A stretch of 64,000 nt of DNA from an uncultured Clostridium sp. (lineage in GTDB: Bacteria; Bacillota; Clostridia; Oscillospirales; Acutalibacteraceae), in NCBI GenBank assembly GCA_902471875.1, contig CABRLN010000005.1:25006-89005 (forward strand), given 5' to 3'. Made by a program: the position numbers and the translations under genes. Below, in pieces: positions 1 through 8,960 of the stretch. The notes under the pieces were generated by a model. The model did no database searches. It had not been told where the DNA came from and saw nothing but the letters and a program-made list of their open reading frames with translations. How positions within the stretch are numbered: position 1 is the stretch's first letter; each line of letters begins with the position of its first letter.

Positions 1-551
1 TAAAAAAAGATAAAAACCTGTCTTTAGGAGTGGGAATTCTGATGGACAGCTATCTAAAAAAAAATGGATTAACAGAAAAAGAAATGTTGTATACAAATGG
101 TAAAAGTGGTAAACCGTTCTTTAAAAATAAACCTCATATTTTCTTTAATGCCTCACATTCAGGCAATGTTGCCATATGTTCGTTTTCAGATGATGAAATT
201 GGCAGTGATATTGAAAAGGAGGCACCAATAAACATAAAAATTGCAGAAAGATTTTTTACTGTAAACGAAAATAAATATATTGCTTCTGCAAGCAGTCAAA
301 AGGAAAGGCAAAGATGTTTTTTAAGACTTTGGACATTAAAAGAAAGCTACCTTAAATGTACAGGCACAGGCTTGCATGGCGGGTTAAACTCTTTTGAAAT
401 ATTGTTATTTCAGAATGATGATATAACAGCTTATGAAAAAGGAAAAAGGGTAGAAGTGTATTTTGAGGAATACCCGTATTCTGGTTTTTATATTTCAGTT
501 TGCTCAAAAAAACCTGATTTTGCAAAAGAACTTATGACAGTGAAAATATAA
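1..551 (+). CDS. 4'-phosphopantetheinyl transferase, Sfp type (5' end outside window)
   Basis: The enzyme moves the 4'-phosphopantetheine arm of CoA onto a serine of acyl or peptidyl carrier proteins in the cytoplasm. The reading frame is open to the left edge: codons from base 3 read KKDKNLSLGVGILMD, which matches the usual Sfp N-terminal region, so the GTG at 30 is internal and the gene is cut by the window. Family motifs are visible: FNASHSG, the magnesium-binding IGSDIE, and LWTLKESYLKCTGTGL, which carries the catalytic W-x-x-K-E signature. About 180 residues are present, against roughly 220-240 for the family. A hairpin terminator follows at 574. No carrier-protein partner is visible in the window, so its substrate is unknown. 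Confidence 0.88.
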   Translation, partial: KKDKNLSLGVGILMDSYLKKNGLTEKEMLYTNGKSGKPFFKNKPHIFFNASHSGNVAICSFSDDEIGSDIEKEAPINIKIAERFFTVNENKYIASASSQKERQRCFLRLWTLKESYLKCTGTGLHGGLNSFEILLFQNDDITAYEKGKRVEVYFEEYPYSGFYISVCSKKPDFAKELMTVKI

Positions 552-573
552 CTTGAATACTAATTTATTAACT

Positions 574-605
574 AAAGGTTGGTCATTTATTTTGCCAACC
601 TTTTT
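574..605 (+). terminator. Intrinsic terminator after the phosphopantetheinyl transferase
   Basis: A 9-bp stem (AAAGGTTGG at 574-582 with CCAACCTTT at 595-603) runs into a T tract. It separates the first gene from the exporter cluster. Confidence 0.8.
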
Positions 606-840
606 CTAATAAGAATTAAAAAACGGATATGAATTTTTTGTAAAACAGTTAGAATAGTAAGTTGTTGGTTCTTATTAGGATATATCAAAATAATAGAAAA
701 ACATATTACAGTGTTTATAATACCTTAAGTTTTATTATTTTAAATATTCAATCTGTTAATAAAAAGATAACAATTTTAATGTATTGTAGGATATACTACA
801 AATTTATATGGTATATGGGCATAATATGTAGATTGTTATA
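606..840. other. Intergenic region, no gene recognised
   Basis: This is very AT-rich DNA between the terminator at 574-605 and the promoter at 841. A 60-codon open frame at 662-844 has no ribosome binding site, and its biased Ile/Tyr/Asn content looks like AT-rich noise. I saw no RNA motif or repeat. Confidence 0.5.
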
Positions 841-868
841 TTGACTTTTATTGAAAAAAGGTTAAAAT
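841..868 (+). promoter_or_regulatory. Putative sigma-A promoter of the exporter cluster
   Basis: TTGACT (841-846), a 16-bp spacer and TAAAAT (863-868) lie about 55 bp before the start of the ABC permease gene. This is a consensus match only. Confidence 0.5.
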
Positions 869-924
869 ATAGGTATTATGGAATTTGTGTGAAAAATTTA
901 AAGGAATGTAAATAAATTTGATTA

Positions 925-1782
925 ATGAGAGAAAATATATATTTTAAGACAGGTGGGAAAGATTTGTTTCAGATTTTAAAAGAGCACCGTGGATTTTGGG
1001 GACAAATAGCAAGACTAGCTAAAAATGAGCTTATAAAAACTTACAAGGGTGCGGCAATTGGTCCACTATGGGCAGTGGTAAAGCCTGCTTTTACATTGTT
1101 TGTTTATTGGTTTGCTTTTGCAATGGGATTTAAAAAATCCGGTGATGTTGATGTTATTATTAATGGCACAACAGTAGTATTTGACCGATTTATGTTTATG
1201 CTGGTTGGTTTTATACCTTGGTTTTTTATTCAGGAAAGCATTATACACGGTATGAAATCCATTAGGGTAAACAGGCACTTTGTAACCAAAATTTCGTTTC
1301 CCGTGTCAACTATTATGACATACACCTTGCTTTCAAAGCTTTACGTACAATTCTTTTTATGTGCCATAATGCTTGTAATAGTTTCGTTGGTGATAGGTGT
1401 TAGTGCTTATGCACTTCAGCTTTTAATTCTTATGCCTGTAATGTTTATGTTCTTTTTGTGCCTGTCTTGGAGTACTGCACCTATGGGTGCCTTTAGTATG
1501 GATTTTGACAATATGGTAATGTCAATAATGTCAGGTATATTTTGGTTGTCAGGTATTATTTATAATTCTTATGATATGAATAACACAGTTTTAAATACAG
1601 TAATGCTGTTTAATCCTATAAACTTTTTTGCCAATGGTTACCGAAAGGCTGTTCTTTATAATCAGTTTATTTGGAATGACCCTTTAGAATTGGTAATATT
1701 TTTGGCTGAGTTTTTACTGGTGTTTTTGCTTGGGGCATACAATTATAACCGTTTGCGTAAAAGAATACCTGATGTACTGTAA
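925..1782 (+). CDS. ABC-2 type polysaccharide/teichoic acid export permease (Wzm/TagG-like)
   Basis: This is the membrane channel subunit of an exporter for a lipid-linked surface polymer. The 285-residue product has an amphipathic N-terminus with FWGQIARLAKNELIKTYKGA, typical of ABC2-membrane proteins of the TagG/Wzm family, followed by about six hydrophobic segments and a short basic C-terminus (RLRKRIPDVL). The ATG at 925 is the only credible start; the nearest purine-rich site (AAGGA at 901) is rather far away at about 20 bases. The ATPase partner begins 3 bases after its stop, so the two genes are certainly co-transcribed. The polymer is unknown, but the downstream cytidylyltransferase and LicD genes point to a phosphodiester-containing polymer (inference). 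Confidence 0.85.
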   Translation: MRENIYFKTGGKDLFQILKEHRGFWGQIARLAKNELIKTYKGAAIGPLWAVVKPAFTLFVYWFAFAMGFKKSGDVDVIINGTTVVFDRFMFMLVGFIPWFFIQESIIHGMKSIRVNRHFVTKISFPVSTIMTYTLLSKLYVQFFLCAIMLVIVSLVIGVSAYALQLLILMPVMFMFFLCLSWSTAPMGAFSMDFDNMVMSIMSGIFWLSGIIYNSYDMNNTVLNTVMLFNPINFFANGYRKAVLYNQFIWNDPLELVIFLAEFLLVFLLGAYNYNRLRKRIPDVL

Positions 1783-1785
1783 AGG

Positions 1786-2541
1786 ATGAACAATATGGTA
1801 GATAATAAAACTATGATAAAATTTGACCATGTGTCAAAGGACTATATATTATTTAAAAGTGACCGCGAGCGTTTTAAGTCTTTATTTTTTAAGCCTAAAA
1901 ATGCAAAGCATCATATGGCGCTTAACGATGTTTCTCTGGAAATATTCGAAGGTGAAAGCGTAGGTATAATCGGAGACAACGGTGCGGGTAAATCGACACT
2001 TTTAAAAATGATAACAGGTGTTGCATTTCCTGACACAGGTACAGTACATGTAAACGGAACGGTAGCTGCGTTGCTTGAACTTACAGCAGGCTTTGCACTT
2101 GAAATGTCAGGCAGAGAAAATATATATCTAAGAGGTTATACGCTAGGCTTAAAGGATATGTATATAAAAGAAATTGAACCTAAAATAGTTGAGTTTGCTG
2201 AACTTGGAGATTATATTGACCAGCCTGTAAGAACATACTCAAGCGGTATGAAAATGCGTTTGGGTTTTGCAATTAATGTCAATATTAACCCTGACATTCT
2301 TGTAATTGATGAGGCATTAAGTGTAGGTGACGCAACTTTTAAAAAGAAATGTAAAAACAGAGTAAGCGAAATTATAAAAGAAGGTACAACAGTGTTGTTT
2401 GTTAGCCACTCTAAAGACAGCGTAAAAGAAATGTGTACAAGAGCTGTATTTCTAAAAAAGGGTGAGGTTAAATTTATTGGTGGTGTAAAAGAGGCTTATG
2501 AAGCTTACGAGGCTGATAAGGCAGTAAAAAAGAAAAAATAA
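1786..2541 (+). CDS. ABC exporter ATPase (Wzt/TagH-like), short form
   Basis: This ATPase energises polysaccharide or teichoic acid export with the preceding permease. Its 251 residues contain the Walker A motif GDNGAGKST, the signature YSSGMKMRLG, and a Walker B ILVIDEA followed by LSVGD, which is characteristic of the Wzt/TagH branch. The protein ends about 20 residues after the ATPase core with a lysine-rich tail. It has neither the carbohydrate-binding C-terminal domain of Wzt nor the long tail of Bacillus TagH. Substrate selection must therefore lie with the permease or the lipid end. The start at 1786 (ATG AAC AAT) follows AAGG at 1782; a second ATG lies four codons in. Confidence 0.9.
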   Translation: MNNMVDNKTMIKFDHVSKDYILFKSDRERFKSLFFKPKNAKHHMALNDVSLEIFEGESVGIIGDNGAGKSTLLKMITGVAFPDTGTVHVNGTVAALLELTAGFALEMSGRENIYLRGYTLGLKDMYIKEIEPKIVEFAELGDYIDQPVRTYSSGMKMRLGFAINVNINPDILVIDEALSVGDATFKKKCKNRVSEIIKEGTTVLFVSHSKDSVKEMCTRAVFLKKGEVKFIGGVKEAYEAYEADKAVKKKK

Positions 2542-2661
2542 TTTATTATAAAATATATAATAATAAATTTGTAGGTTATATAATTATTACAGCTGCACTA
2601 TGAGAATGTTTAATTTTATATTAGTATAAGAGCGTATTGTTCGGAAAGGTAAGTGAATTTT

Positions 2662-3402
2662 ATGGTTACAGCAGTGGTATTTGCCGGCGGCGTTGGTGCC
2701 AGAATGAAATCGGTAGAAATTCCTAAGCAATTTCTTGAGGTTGACGGAAAGCCTATTATTATAAGAACCCTTGAGAATTTTCAGTATCATTCAGAAGTAG
2801 ATAATATTGTAATTTCATGTTTAGAAACATGGATAGACAAGCTGTGGGAATATATAAAGAAGTACAGTATTACAAAGGTACTGAAAATAGTACCGGGAGG
2901 CGAAAACGGCCACGGTTCAATACACAACGGACTTGTTGCCGCACAAGATTATGCAAAGAACGAGGACGATATTGTGCTTATTTGTGACGGTGTAAGACCT
3001 CTTTTATCAGACGAGCTTATTTCTAACTGCATTAAAACAGCTAAAGAGCATGAAACAGCAGTGCCTGTTACCAGAAGTATTGACTCTGTTTTGGAAAGCA
3101 AAGACGGTCAAACCTGTAATCACAGCTTGCCAAGAGGTGAAATGTTTATTACACAGGCTCCGCAGGGTTATACAATGAGAAAGATTATGTGGGCACACAA
3201 CGAGGCTGAAAAACGTGGTATAACCAATCCTATTTCAAGCTCAGAGCTACTTATTGAGCTTGGTGAAAAGGTGCAGATTTTTATTGGTGACAGAGATAAT
3301 ATTAAGGTTACAACACCTGAAGATATGCGCTTTTTAAGAGCCTACTATTACTATAGACGTTACGAAAATTTTGCCAGAGAGGAATTAATGTATGGACTAT
3401 AA
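2662..3402 (+). CDS. IspD/TarI-family cytidylyltransferase
   Basis: The family transfers CMP from CTP to a polyol or erythritol phosphate, giving CDP-ribitol, CDP-glycerol-like donors or CDP-methylerythritol. The 246-residue product starts VTAVVFAGGVGARMK with IPKQFLEVDGKPIIIRT, the CTP-binding signature shared by IspD and TarI. VLICDGVRPLL and FITQAPQGYT are further family blocks. I chose the ATG at 2662 because AAAGG (2645-2649) lies 12 bases upstream; a GTG at 2653 is only 3 bases from it. Sitting between an exporter and a LicD gene, overlapped by an epimerase, it is more likely to make a CDP-activated polyol for a surface polymer (TarI/Bcs1-like role) than to serve isoprenoid synthesis. 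That choice is inference. Confidence 0.85.
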   Translation: MVTAVVFAGGVGARMKSVEIPKQFLEVDGKPIIIRTLENFQYHSEVDNIVISCLETWIDKLWEYIKKYSITKVLKIVPGGENGHGSIHNGLVAAQDYAKNEDDIVLICDGVRPLLSDELISNCIKTAKEHETAVPVTRSIDSVLESKDGQTCNHSLPRGEMFITQAPQGYTMRKIMWAHNEAEKRGITNPISSSELLIELGEKVQIFIGDRDNIKVTTPEDMRFLRAYYYYRRYENFAREELMYGL

Positions 3403-4471
3403 AATTAATACTCTTATACACGAATATATTTATAATGACATTCTTTCAGTTGCAAATGCAGACCTTCCTTGGGAAAAAATGAGGAATAAGACAATTCTTA
3501 TTACAGGTGCAGGTGGCTTTATTGGCTATTACATTACTATGGCAATGTTAATTCGTAATGACCTGTATGGAGATAATATTAAGGTTATTGCTTTGGTGCG
3601 TAACAGCGCAAAAACTGAGAAGCGTTTTGGTGACACCCTGAAGCGAAGTGATATTAAAGTTATTGTGCAGGATGTTTGCAGTGATATTGATATTGATGAC
3701 AAAGCAGACTATATAATTCATGCAGCAAGTCAGGCAAGTGCTTATTTCTTTGAAAATGACCCGGTAGGTACTATTGATGCTAACCTTACAGGTACATATA
3801 AGGTACTTGAATATGCTAAAAAATGCGGTGCGGTAACGCTGTTTGTTTCCAGTCTTAAAATTTATGGTGCTTTGCATACCGGCAAAGAAAAAATAGAAGA
3901 AACTGATATTGGCTATATAGACCATACCTCGTACAAAAACTGTTATGCACAGGGGAAAAGAGCGTCAGAAACTTTGTGTGCATCATTCCACAAGCAGTAT
4001 GGTATGAGCATAAAAATTGCACGTCCAAGCTATATTTACGGTCCGTCAAGTCTTGATGACGACAGGGTGTGGGCACAGTTTATTGCTAATATTGTACGCA
4101 ACCAAAGTATTCTTTTAAAAAGTGCCGGTGCGCCTTACCGTTCATTCTGTTATGTTACAGACACAGCTGTGGCATTGCTCAAAATAATGCTTGACGGCAA
4201 AGATATTTACCCTTATAATATTTCAGCTGAACATTCAAATGTAACTATAAGAAACTTTGCAAAAGCTGCAGTTGAAGCTTTTCCTGAAAGAAAACTTACA
4301 TTGTCTTTTGCAAATAAAGAGGATGAAAAAGAACCTGTTATGTCGTTTATGAATGCTACCCCCGAAATACTTGACAGCACACGGCTAAACAGTATTGGCT
4401 GGCAGGCTAAGGTTGACCTGACAGAAGGCATTAGACGAGCAGTTAAAATTGTAGAGCTGCAAAATAGTTAA
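3392..4471 (+). CDS. NAD-dependent epimerase/dehydratase (extended SDR)
   Basis: This is a predicted cytoplasmic nucleotide-sugar or polyol-phosphate oxidoreductase. The 359-residue protein has the NAD-binding GAGGFIG motif (G39, G42, G45), a HAAS block near residue 112, the SSLKIYG strand that carries the catalytic Ser, and YAQGK (Tyr and Lys near 184 and 188), so the Ser-Tyr-Lys site is intact. The overall pattern resembles UDP-glucuronate decarboxylase or GDP-mannose dehydratase-like enzymes, but the substrate cannot be read from sequence. The ATG overlaps the end of the cytidylyltransferase by 11 bases, which implies translational coupling and a shared pathway. It may supply the sugar or polyol that the cytidylyltransferase activates. 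Confidence 0.85.
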   Translation: MDYKINTLIHEYIYNDILSVANADLPWEKMRNKTILITGAGGFIGYYITMAMLIRNDLYGDNIKVIALVRNSAKTEKRFGDTLKRSDIKVIVQDVCSDIDIDDKADYIIHAASQASAYFFENDPVGTIDANLTGTYKVLEYAKKCGAVTLFVSSLKIYGALHTGKEKIEETDIGYIDHTSYKNCYAQGKRASETLCASFHKQYGMSIKIARPSYIYGPSSLDDDRVWAQFIANIVRNQSILLKSAGAPYRSFCYVTDTAVALLKIMLDGKDIYPYNISAEHSNVTIRNFAKAAVEAFPERKLTLSFANKEDEKEPVMSFMNATPEILDSTRLNSIGWQAKVDLTEGIRRAVKIVELQNS

Positions 4472-4487
4472 TTTACGGAGTAAAACT

Positions 4488-6389
4488 ATGGAACTTAACA
4501 AGGTTTTGGGTCAGTTTGAGCTGGACTGGGCTTATCATGTAGCCTCACATAATAAAGACGACTACCCTTTTGGAAAACTAAAAAATAAAACTGTATATGT
4601 TTCAGGTACTCAAGACTTTTTTTCAAAGGCAGTTTTATATTGCTTGTTTGGTTTAAATGACCTGCATAAGTTGAATATAAAAATAACCTTAATTGCACAA
4701 AGTACATCTGCACTTAACAATATTTTTCCACCCCTTTTAAAGAGGGAGGATTTTTCCTTTAGATTAACTGAAGATCTTAATAAGTTAAACGAAGGAGCAG
4801 ACTATTTTATTTATACAGGTTGTTGCAATAAGGCAACAGGCGGTACACCTGAATTTTTTATGTCAGAAATTTCTGCAATAAAAACTTGTTTGGAGTTTGC
4901 CGGCAGGGTAAAGTCAGGTAAATTTATCCTATTTTCTGACTACCGTGTCTATGGTAAAATTGACAGGGGTTACGTAATTTCTGAAGGTGAGTATGGTGAT
5001 GTTGACTTTAATAAGGGCAGCGGCTATGATGCCGAACTAATGCAGACTCTTGAAGCATTGGTGCCCATTTATGGGAAGAAATATAATTTTTCTCATCTTA
5101 TTTTGCGTTCCGGTATAATGCTGGGTTCAAGCAGTGGCTTTGACCAAAACTTGTTTTACGATATGTTTAGGGCTGTTGCCAAAGGTAAAGAATTTAAAAT
5201 AATGCGTTCAACAAAAAAGTATTCTTTTACTTATATACATGACTTTTTAACAGCTCTGTTTTGGGGCATGGTTAAGTTAAAGGACAACAACATATATAAC
5301 GTAATCAGCAAAGACTGCACTATGTCAACAGGTATGTTGGCTGCAAAAATTTTTGACCTTTATCCTCAGCAATGTAAAATAGAATTGATTAATGTTAAAA
5401 AGGACCCGGGCTTTGGTGTTGCAATGAATTGTCAAAAACTGGTTGTTGCAGGCTTTGAACCGGAAGTTACAATGGACGAAATAATACAGCTTATGGTTGA
5501 AAGTATAAAAACTAAAGATAACACTACGTTTTTATATCAGTATTCTCATGACGGAAAGCTGACAAATATTCAAAATATTTTACTTGGCTATTTGCTTGAT
5601 GTTGACAGGATATGTAAAAAGCATAATATAAAATATTTTTTGGGTGGTGGCACTTTATTGGGGGCCATAAGACATCACGGTTTTATACCATGGGATGACG
5701 ATGCCGACATTATGATGCTGCGTGAAGACTACGATAAATTTTTGCAGATTGCCCCAAAAGAAATGCCTAAAGAGCTTTCTTTCCAAACCTCATATACTGA
5801 TAAGGGGTGTCATTATCCGTTTGCTAAAATGAGGCTTAATAATACAACGTTTGCTACAAAATATTCAAAGGCACATGATGATATGAACAATGGTATGGCT
5901 TTTGATATTTTTGCGCACGATGTTACAGCAAATTCTCCAATAGGAAAAAAACTGCACTTACAGTTTACCTTGCTTGTGCGTTCAATGATATTCAATAAAT
6001 GGAATAAACGCAAAATTGATAACGGTCATAAAATTCAGTCTTTTTTTGCTAACATACTAAAGGTAATTTTTCCTATACCTGTGTCAGAGTGGATACAGTA
6101 CAAAATATTTAAAATGTTTAAAAATAAAAAGGATGCAGAATATCTGTATGACGGTATGGGCAGAAATGTATATAAAGGAGATTTTCCTAAATATTATCTT
6201 GACGAAGCCATTGAATGGGACTTTGAAGGTTATAAACTGCCTGTTCCAAAAGAGTATGATAAATATCTACGTTATTTATACGGCGACTACGAAACTCTTG
6301 TTTTGCCTTGGGGACGTCAAACATGTCATGATATTGTTGACTTAGACCTTGGGGAGTTCTGTAAATATCGTTTACCTAAAAATATATAA
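4488..6389 (+). CDS. Fusion of a degenerate epimerase-like domain with a LicD-family phosphotransferase
   Basis: This is a 633-residue two-domain protein. Residues 1-340 follow the extended SDR fold: a KNKTVYVSGTQDF strand, SDYRVYG, an IRS/LRSGIMLGSSSGFD block and a C-terminal VISKDC region. However, the glycine motif is replaced by SGTQDFF and the Tyr-x-x-x-Lys motif by YDAEL near residue 180, so the domain is probably inactive. Residues 355-633 are LicD: CKKHNIKYFLGGGTLLGAIR followed by GFIPWDDDADIMM near residue 400, the nucleotidyltransferase-like metal site. LicD enzymes transfer phosphocholine or another phospho-alcohol from a CDP donor onto glycans. The gene lies 16 bases after the active epimerase and ends the operon. 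The N-terminal part may be a scaffold or substrate-binding domain (inference). Confidence 0.85.
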   Translation: MELNKVLGQFELDWAYHVASHNKDDYPFGKLKNKTVYVSGTQDFFSKAVLYCLFGLNDLHKLNIKITLIAQSTSALNNIFPPLLKREDFSFRLTEDLNKLNEGADYFIYTGCCNKATGGTPEFFMSEISAIKTCLEFAGRVKSGKFILFSDYRVYGKIDRGYVISEGEYGDVDFNKGSGYDAELMQTLEALVPIYGKKYNFSHLILRSGIMLGSSSGFDQNLFYDMFRAVAKGKEFKIMRSTKKYSFTYIHDFLTALFWGMVKLKDNNIYNVISKDCTMSTGMLAAKIFDLYPQQCKIELINVKKDPGFGVAMNCQKLVVAGFEPEVTMDEIIQLMVESIKTKDNTTFLYQYSHDGKLTNIQNILLGYLLDVDRICKKHNIKYFLGGGTLLGAIRHHGFIPWDDDADIMMLREDYDKFLQIAPKEMPKELSFQTSYTDKGCHYPFAKMRLNNTTFATKYSKAHDDMNNGMAFDIFAHDVTANSPIGKKLHLQFTLLVRSMIFNKWNKRKIDNGHKIQSFFANILKVIFPIPVSEWIQYKIFKMFKNKKDAEYLYDGMGRNVYKGDFPKYYLDEAIEWDFEGYKLPVPKEYDKYLRYLYGDYETLVLPWGRQTCHDIVDLDLGEFCKYRLPKNI

Positions 6390-6401
6390 TAAATTTATTT
6401 A

Positions 6402-6437
6402 ATTGGTGTGCATAACTGTTTTGTACACCAATTTTTC
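6402..6437 (+). terminator. Intrinsic terminator of the polymer cluster
   Basis: Stem ATTGGTGT (6402-6409) pairs with ACACCAAT (6425-6432), followed by TTTTTC. It lies 13 bases after the LicD-fusion stop. Confidence 0.75.
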
Positions 6438-6472
6438 TTGCTTTTTTTGTTGCTTTTTCGTTGTTTTTATGG

Positions 6473-6501
6473 TTGACATATAATATTTCATAGAGTAAAC
6501 T
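6473..6501 (+). promoter_or_regulatory. Putative promoter in the 6438-6677 intergenic region
   Basis: TTGACA (6473-6478), a 17-bp spacer and TAAACT (6496-6501) are present. A second -10-like TATAAT lies at 6632-6637, closer to the YhgE start but without a clear -35. Either could drive the next gene. Confidence 0.35.
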
Positions 6502-6677
6502 TTATTGAGTAAGAAAAATGACCGTTAGTACATTTTGTTTGGCATTTTCTTCTTAGGATATATTTAAGCCTATATTGCTGTTAGTATTTTTATTGTGAAT
6601 AATAGATGTAATAAAAATATGTAAGTTCTTGTATAATTTTTTATATGTTCACACTTGTATGGCAAGGAGGAGTAGAA

Positions 6678-8825
6678 ATGAAAAAAATATTCAAGGTGTT
6701 TTTAAGTGATGTAAAGAAAATTTTTTCTAAACGTTTTGCCGCAATTGTTATGGTTGGTATATTAATTTTACCTTCATTATATGCTTGGTTCAACATTTAT
6801 GCTTGTTGGGATCCTTACGGCAATACAGATAATATTAAAGTAGCTGTAGCAAATGTTGACAAAGGACATGAAATTTTTGGTGTTAATGTAAACATAGGCG
6901 GTATGGTAATAGATAATTTGGCCAAAAATGATATTATAGATTGGCAGTTTACCGAAAAGGATAAAGCTATTCAAAGTGTAAAAGACGGCACTGTATATGC
7001 CGCAGTTATTATACCTGAAAATTTTACTGAGGATATGACAAGTATTCTTAAAGAAGAGGTTAAAAGACCTGAAATAGATTATTATGTTAACGAAAAGAAA
7101 AATGCCATTGCACCTAAAATTACAGACAAGGTTGCCGGATCAATCCAACAGCAAATTGATGAAACATTTATTTCAACAGTAGCAAAAGCAATTAGTGATA
7201 TACTCATAGAAACTAACAGTAGTGTAGAAGGTGACGTAAACAACATTGTAAGTAATCTTAAGGATACAGTTAAAAATGTTGACACAGAATTAGGCGAACT
7301 TAAGGAAGATGTAAAAACCTTTAAAACACTTACTACTACCATGAATTCACTGCTTAACACAACTAAGCTTGCTATACCTGATGATGCCCTTACTAATGCC
7401 GCAACCCTTGCATCGGACACAGCAGATACAGCAAAGTCTGTTAGTAATTTTGTAAACGATTTAAGTGGCAGCTTAGACACTATAATAAGTATGGCTGAAA
7501 ATGATATGATAAATATAAGCAATGATTTTACAAATACCATAGCTTTAGTTGATACAGAAGGAAATAATGTTGCTGACCGTTTAGACAACATTAATAACAA
7601 ATGTATTACTTTAAATTCCTATTGCAGTGACATTCTTGCAACCGTGCAGACTTTAGAGTCATATTTTCCCGATCTGAATGGTTTAAAGACAATGGATACA
7701 AAGCTTAACGATGTAATAAACCATCTTAACGCACTGCAAAATGAGCTTTATGATTCATCTGTAACACTTAGAAATACGGGGACATTGGTAAGCCAAAAGC
7801 AAGCAGATATTGAAAACAGAATGGCAACAGTAAAAAGTATTCTTTCACAGGTAAAGACAGAATTTAAAGCTAATGTATCAACTAAGGTTGATACTCTTAC
7901 CGACAGTTTATATACAAACCTTACAAGCTTAAGTGCATTTTTAACAACTATGGGTGGTGTCGATTGGGATAAAACTATAGGCAGCCTTGAAGATGGTTTA
8001 ACATCTGCCTCAGATACCTTTGACAGGCTTGATAATGCATTAAATGCAGCACAGGAAAAAATTAAAAGCATGTTAAAAAATATTGAGGACGCTCTTGAAT
8101 CTGACCAAATAGCGGCTTTAAAAACAGTAATTACCAAGGAACCTGAAACTACAGCTGCGTTTCTTGCCTCACCTGTTAATCTAAAAAATAACAGCGTTTA
8201 TCCTATTGAAAATTATGGTTCTGCAATGTCGCCGTTTTATACTGTTCTTTGCTTATGGGTAGGTGCTTTAATTTTGGTTGCAATGCTTAAGGTGCATATA
8301 AAAGATGCCGAAGAACGTCAGCTAAGACCGATACAATGTTATTTTGCACGTTATCAGCTATTTGCAACAGCAGGCATAATACAGTCTGTAATTGTTTGCT
8401 TGGGAGACTTGTTTTTATTAGGTGTTCAGTGTCCGCACCCATTTGAATTTATACTGGCAGGAGCTTTTACGTCATTAGTATTTACCTTGTTTGTCTATAC
8501 ACTGGTAATTTCTTTTGGAGAAGTAGGCAAGGCTATTTCTGTAGTATTTTTAGTAATTCAGGTAGCAGGGGCAGGCGGTACATTCCCAATAGAAACTACG
8601 CCGCAAATTTTTCAAATTCTTAATCCGCTGTTGCCTTTTACATCTGCAATAAACGCAATGCGTGAGGCAATAGGTGGTTTGCACAATGCTGATTTTTGGC
8701 TGTATCTTTTACAGCTTTCAGCATATATTCCTATTTCTTTGTTTATAGGCATTATTTTAAGACGCCCTTTAATTTCAATTAACAAAAAGCTGGAGGGTAA
8801 ACTGCACGAAACAGGTGTAATGTAA
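6678..8825 (+). CDS. YhgE/Pip-family membrane protein
   Basis: This is a large membrane protein of the YhgE/Pip (phage infection protein) family, related to ABC-2 transport permeases; its biochemical role is unsettled. The ATG at 6678 sits directly behind AAGGAGG (6664-6670), so the upstream ATG at 6645 is rejected, giving 715 residues. One N-terminal membrane segment near residue 20 (AAIVMVGILILPSLYAW) ends in the family block YAWFNIYACWDPYGNT. About 480 extracellular residues rich in Thr, Asn and Asp follow, with long helical or coiled stretches. Five to six membrane segments end the protein, with GAGGTFPIE near residue 640, the conserved Pip C-terminal block. It stands alone between two terminators. 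Confidence 0.85.
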   Translation: MKKIFKVFLSDVKKIFSKRFAAIVMVGILILPSLYAWFNIYACWDPYGNTDNIKVAVANVDKGHEIFGVNVNIGGMVIDNLAKNDIIDWQFTEKDKAIQSVKDGTVYAAVIIPENFTEDMTSILKEEVKRPEIDYYVNEKKNAIAPKITDKVAGSIQQQIDETFISTVAKAISDILIETNSSVEGDVNNIVSNLKDTVKNVDTELGELKEDVKTFKTLTTTMNSLLNTTKLAIPDDALTNAATLASDTADTAKSVSNFVNDLSGSLDTIISMAENDMINISNDFTNTIALVDTEGNNVADRLDNINNKCITLNSYCSDILATVQTLESYFPDLNGLKTMDTKLNDVINHLNALQNELYDSSVTLRNTGTLVSQKQADIENRMATVKSILSQVKTEFKANVSTKVDTLTDSLYTNLTSLSAFLTTMGGVDWDKTIGSLEDGLTSASDTFDRLDNALNAAQEKIKSMLKNIEDALESDQIAALKTVITKEPETTAAFLASPVNLKNNSVYPIENYGSAMSPFYTVLCLWVGALILVAMLKVHIKDAEERQLRPIQCYFARYQLFATAGIIQSVIVCLGDLFLLGVQCPHPFEFILAGAFTSLVFTLFVYTLVISFGEVGKAISVVFLVIQVAGAGGTFPIETTPQIFQILNPLLPFTSAINAMREAIGGLHNADFWLYLLQLSAYIPISLFIGIILRRPLISINKKLEGKLHETGVM

Positions 8826-8882
8826 TTTTTTTACTAAACAATACACCCAATTGGTTTGATTTGAAAATTTAACACATAATTC

Positions 8883-8925
8883 ACAGCCCTGTAATTGACT
8901 TTGCTTTTACAGGGCTGTATATTAT
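8883..8925 (+). terminator. Terminator-like hairpin after the YhgE gene
   Basis: A perfect 12-bp stem (8883-8894 with 8907-8918) has a 12-base loop. The following tract is ATATTATATT, so termination may be weak. Confidence 0.6.
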
Positions 8926-8960
8926 ATTAATAAAAGTATTTTTGTTAAAAGGAGGGTTGT

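Noticed and set aside
662..844. 60-codon open frame upstream of the exporter genes
   Set aside because: No ribosome binding site, strongly AT-driven residue content, and it overlaps the predicted promoter.
7082..8137. Long minus-strand frames of 172 and 129 codons inside the YhgE gene
   Set aside because: They are antisense shadows of a biased Thr/Asp/Asn-rich coding region, with no family match.
8883..8925. Hairpin after YhgE as a riboswitch for the next lipoprotein gene
   Set aside because: It is a simple 12-bp stem with terminator-like position; no conserved sensor region lies between it and the next gene.
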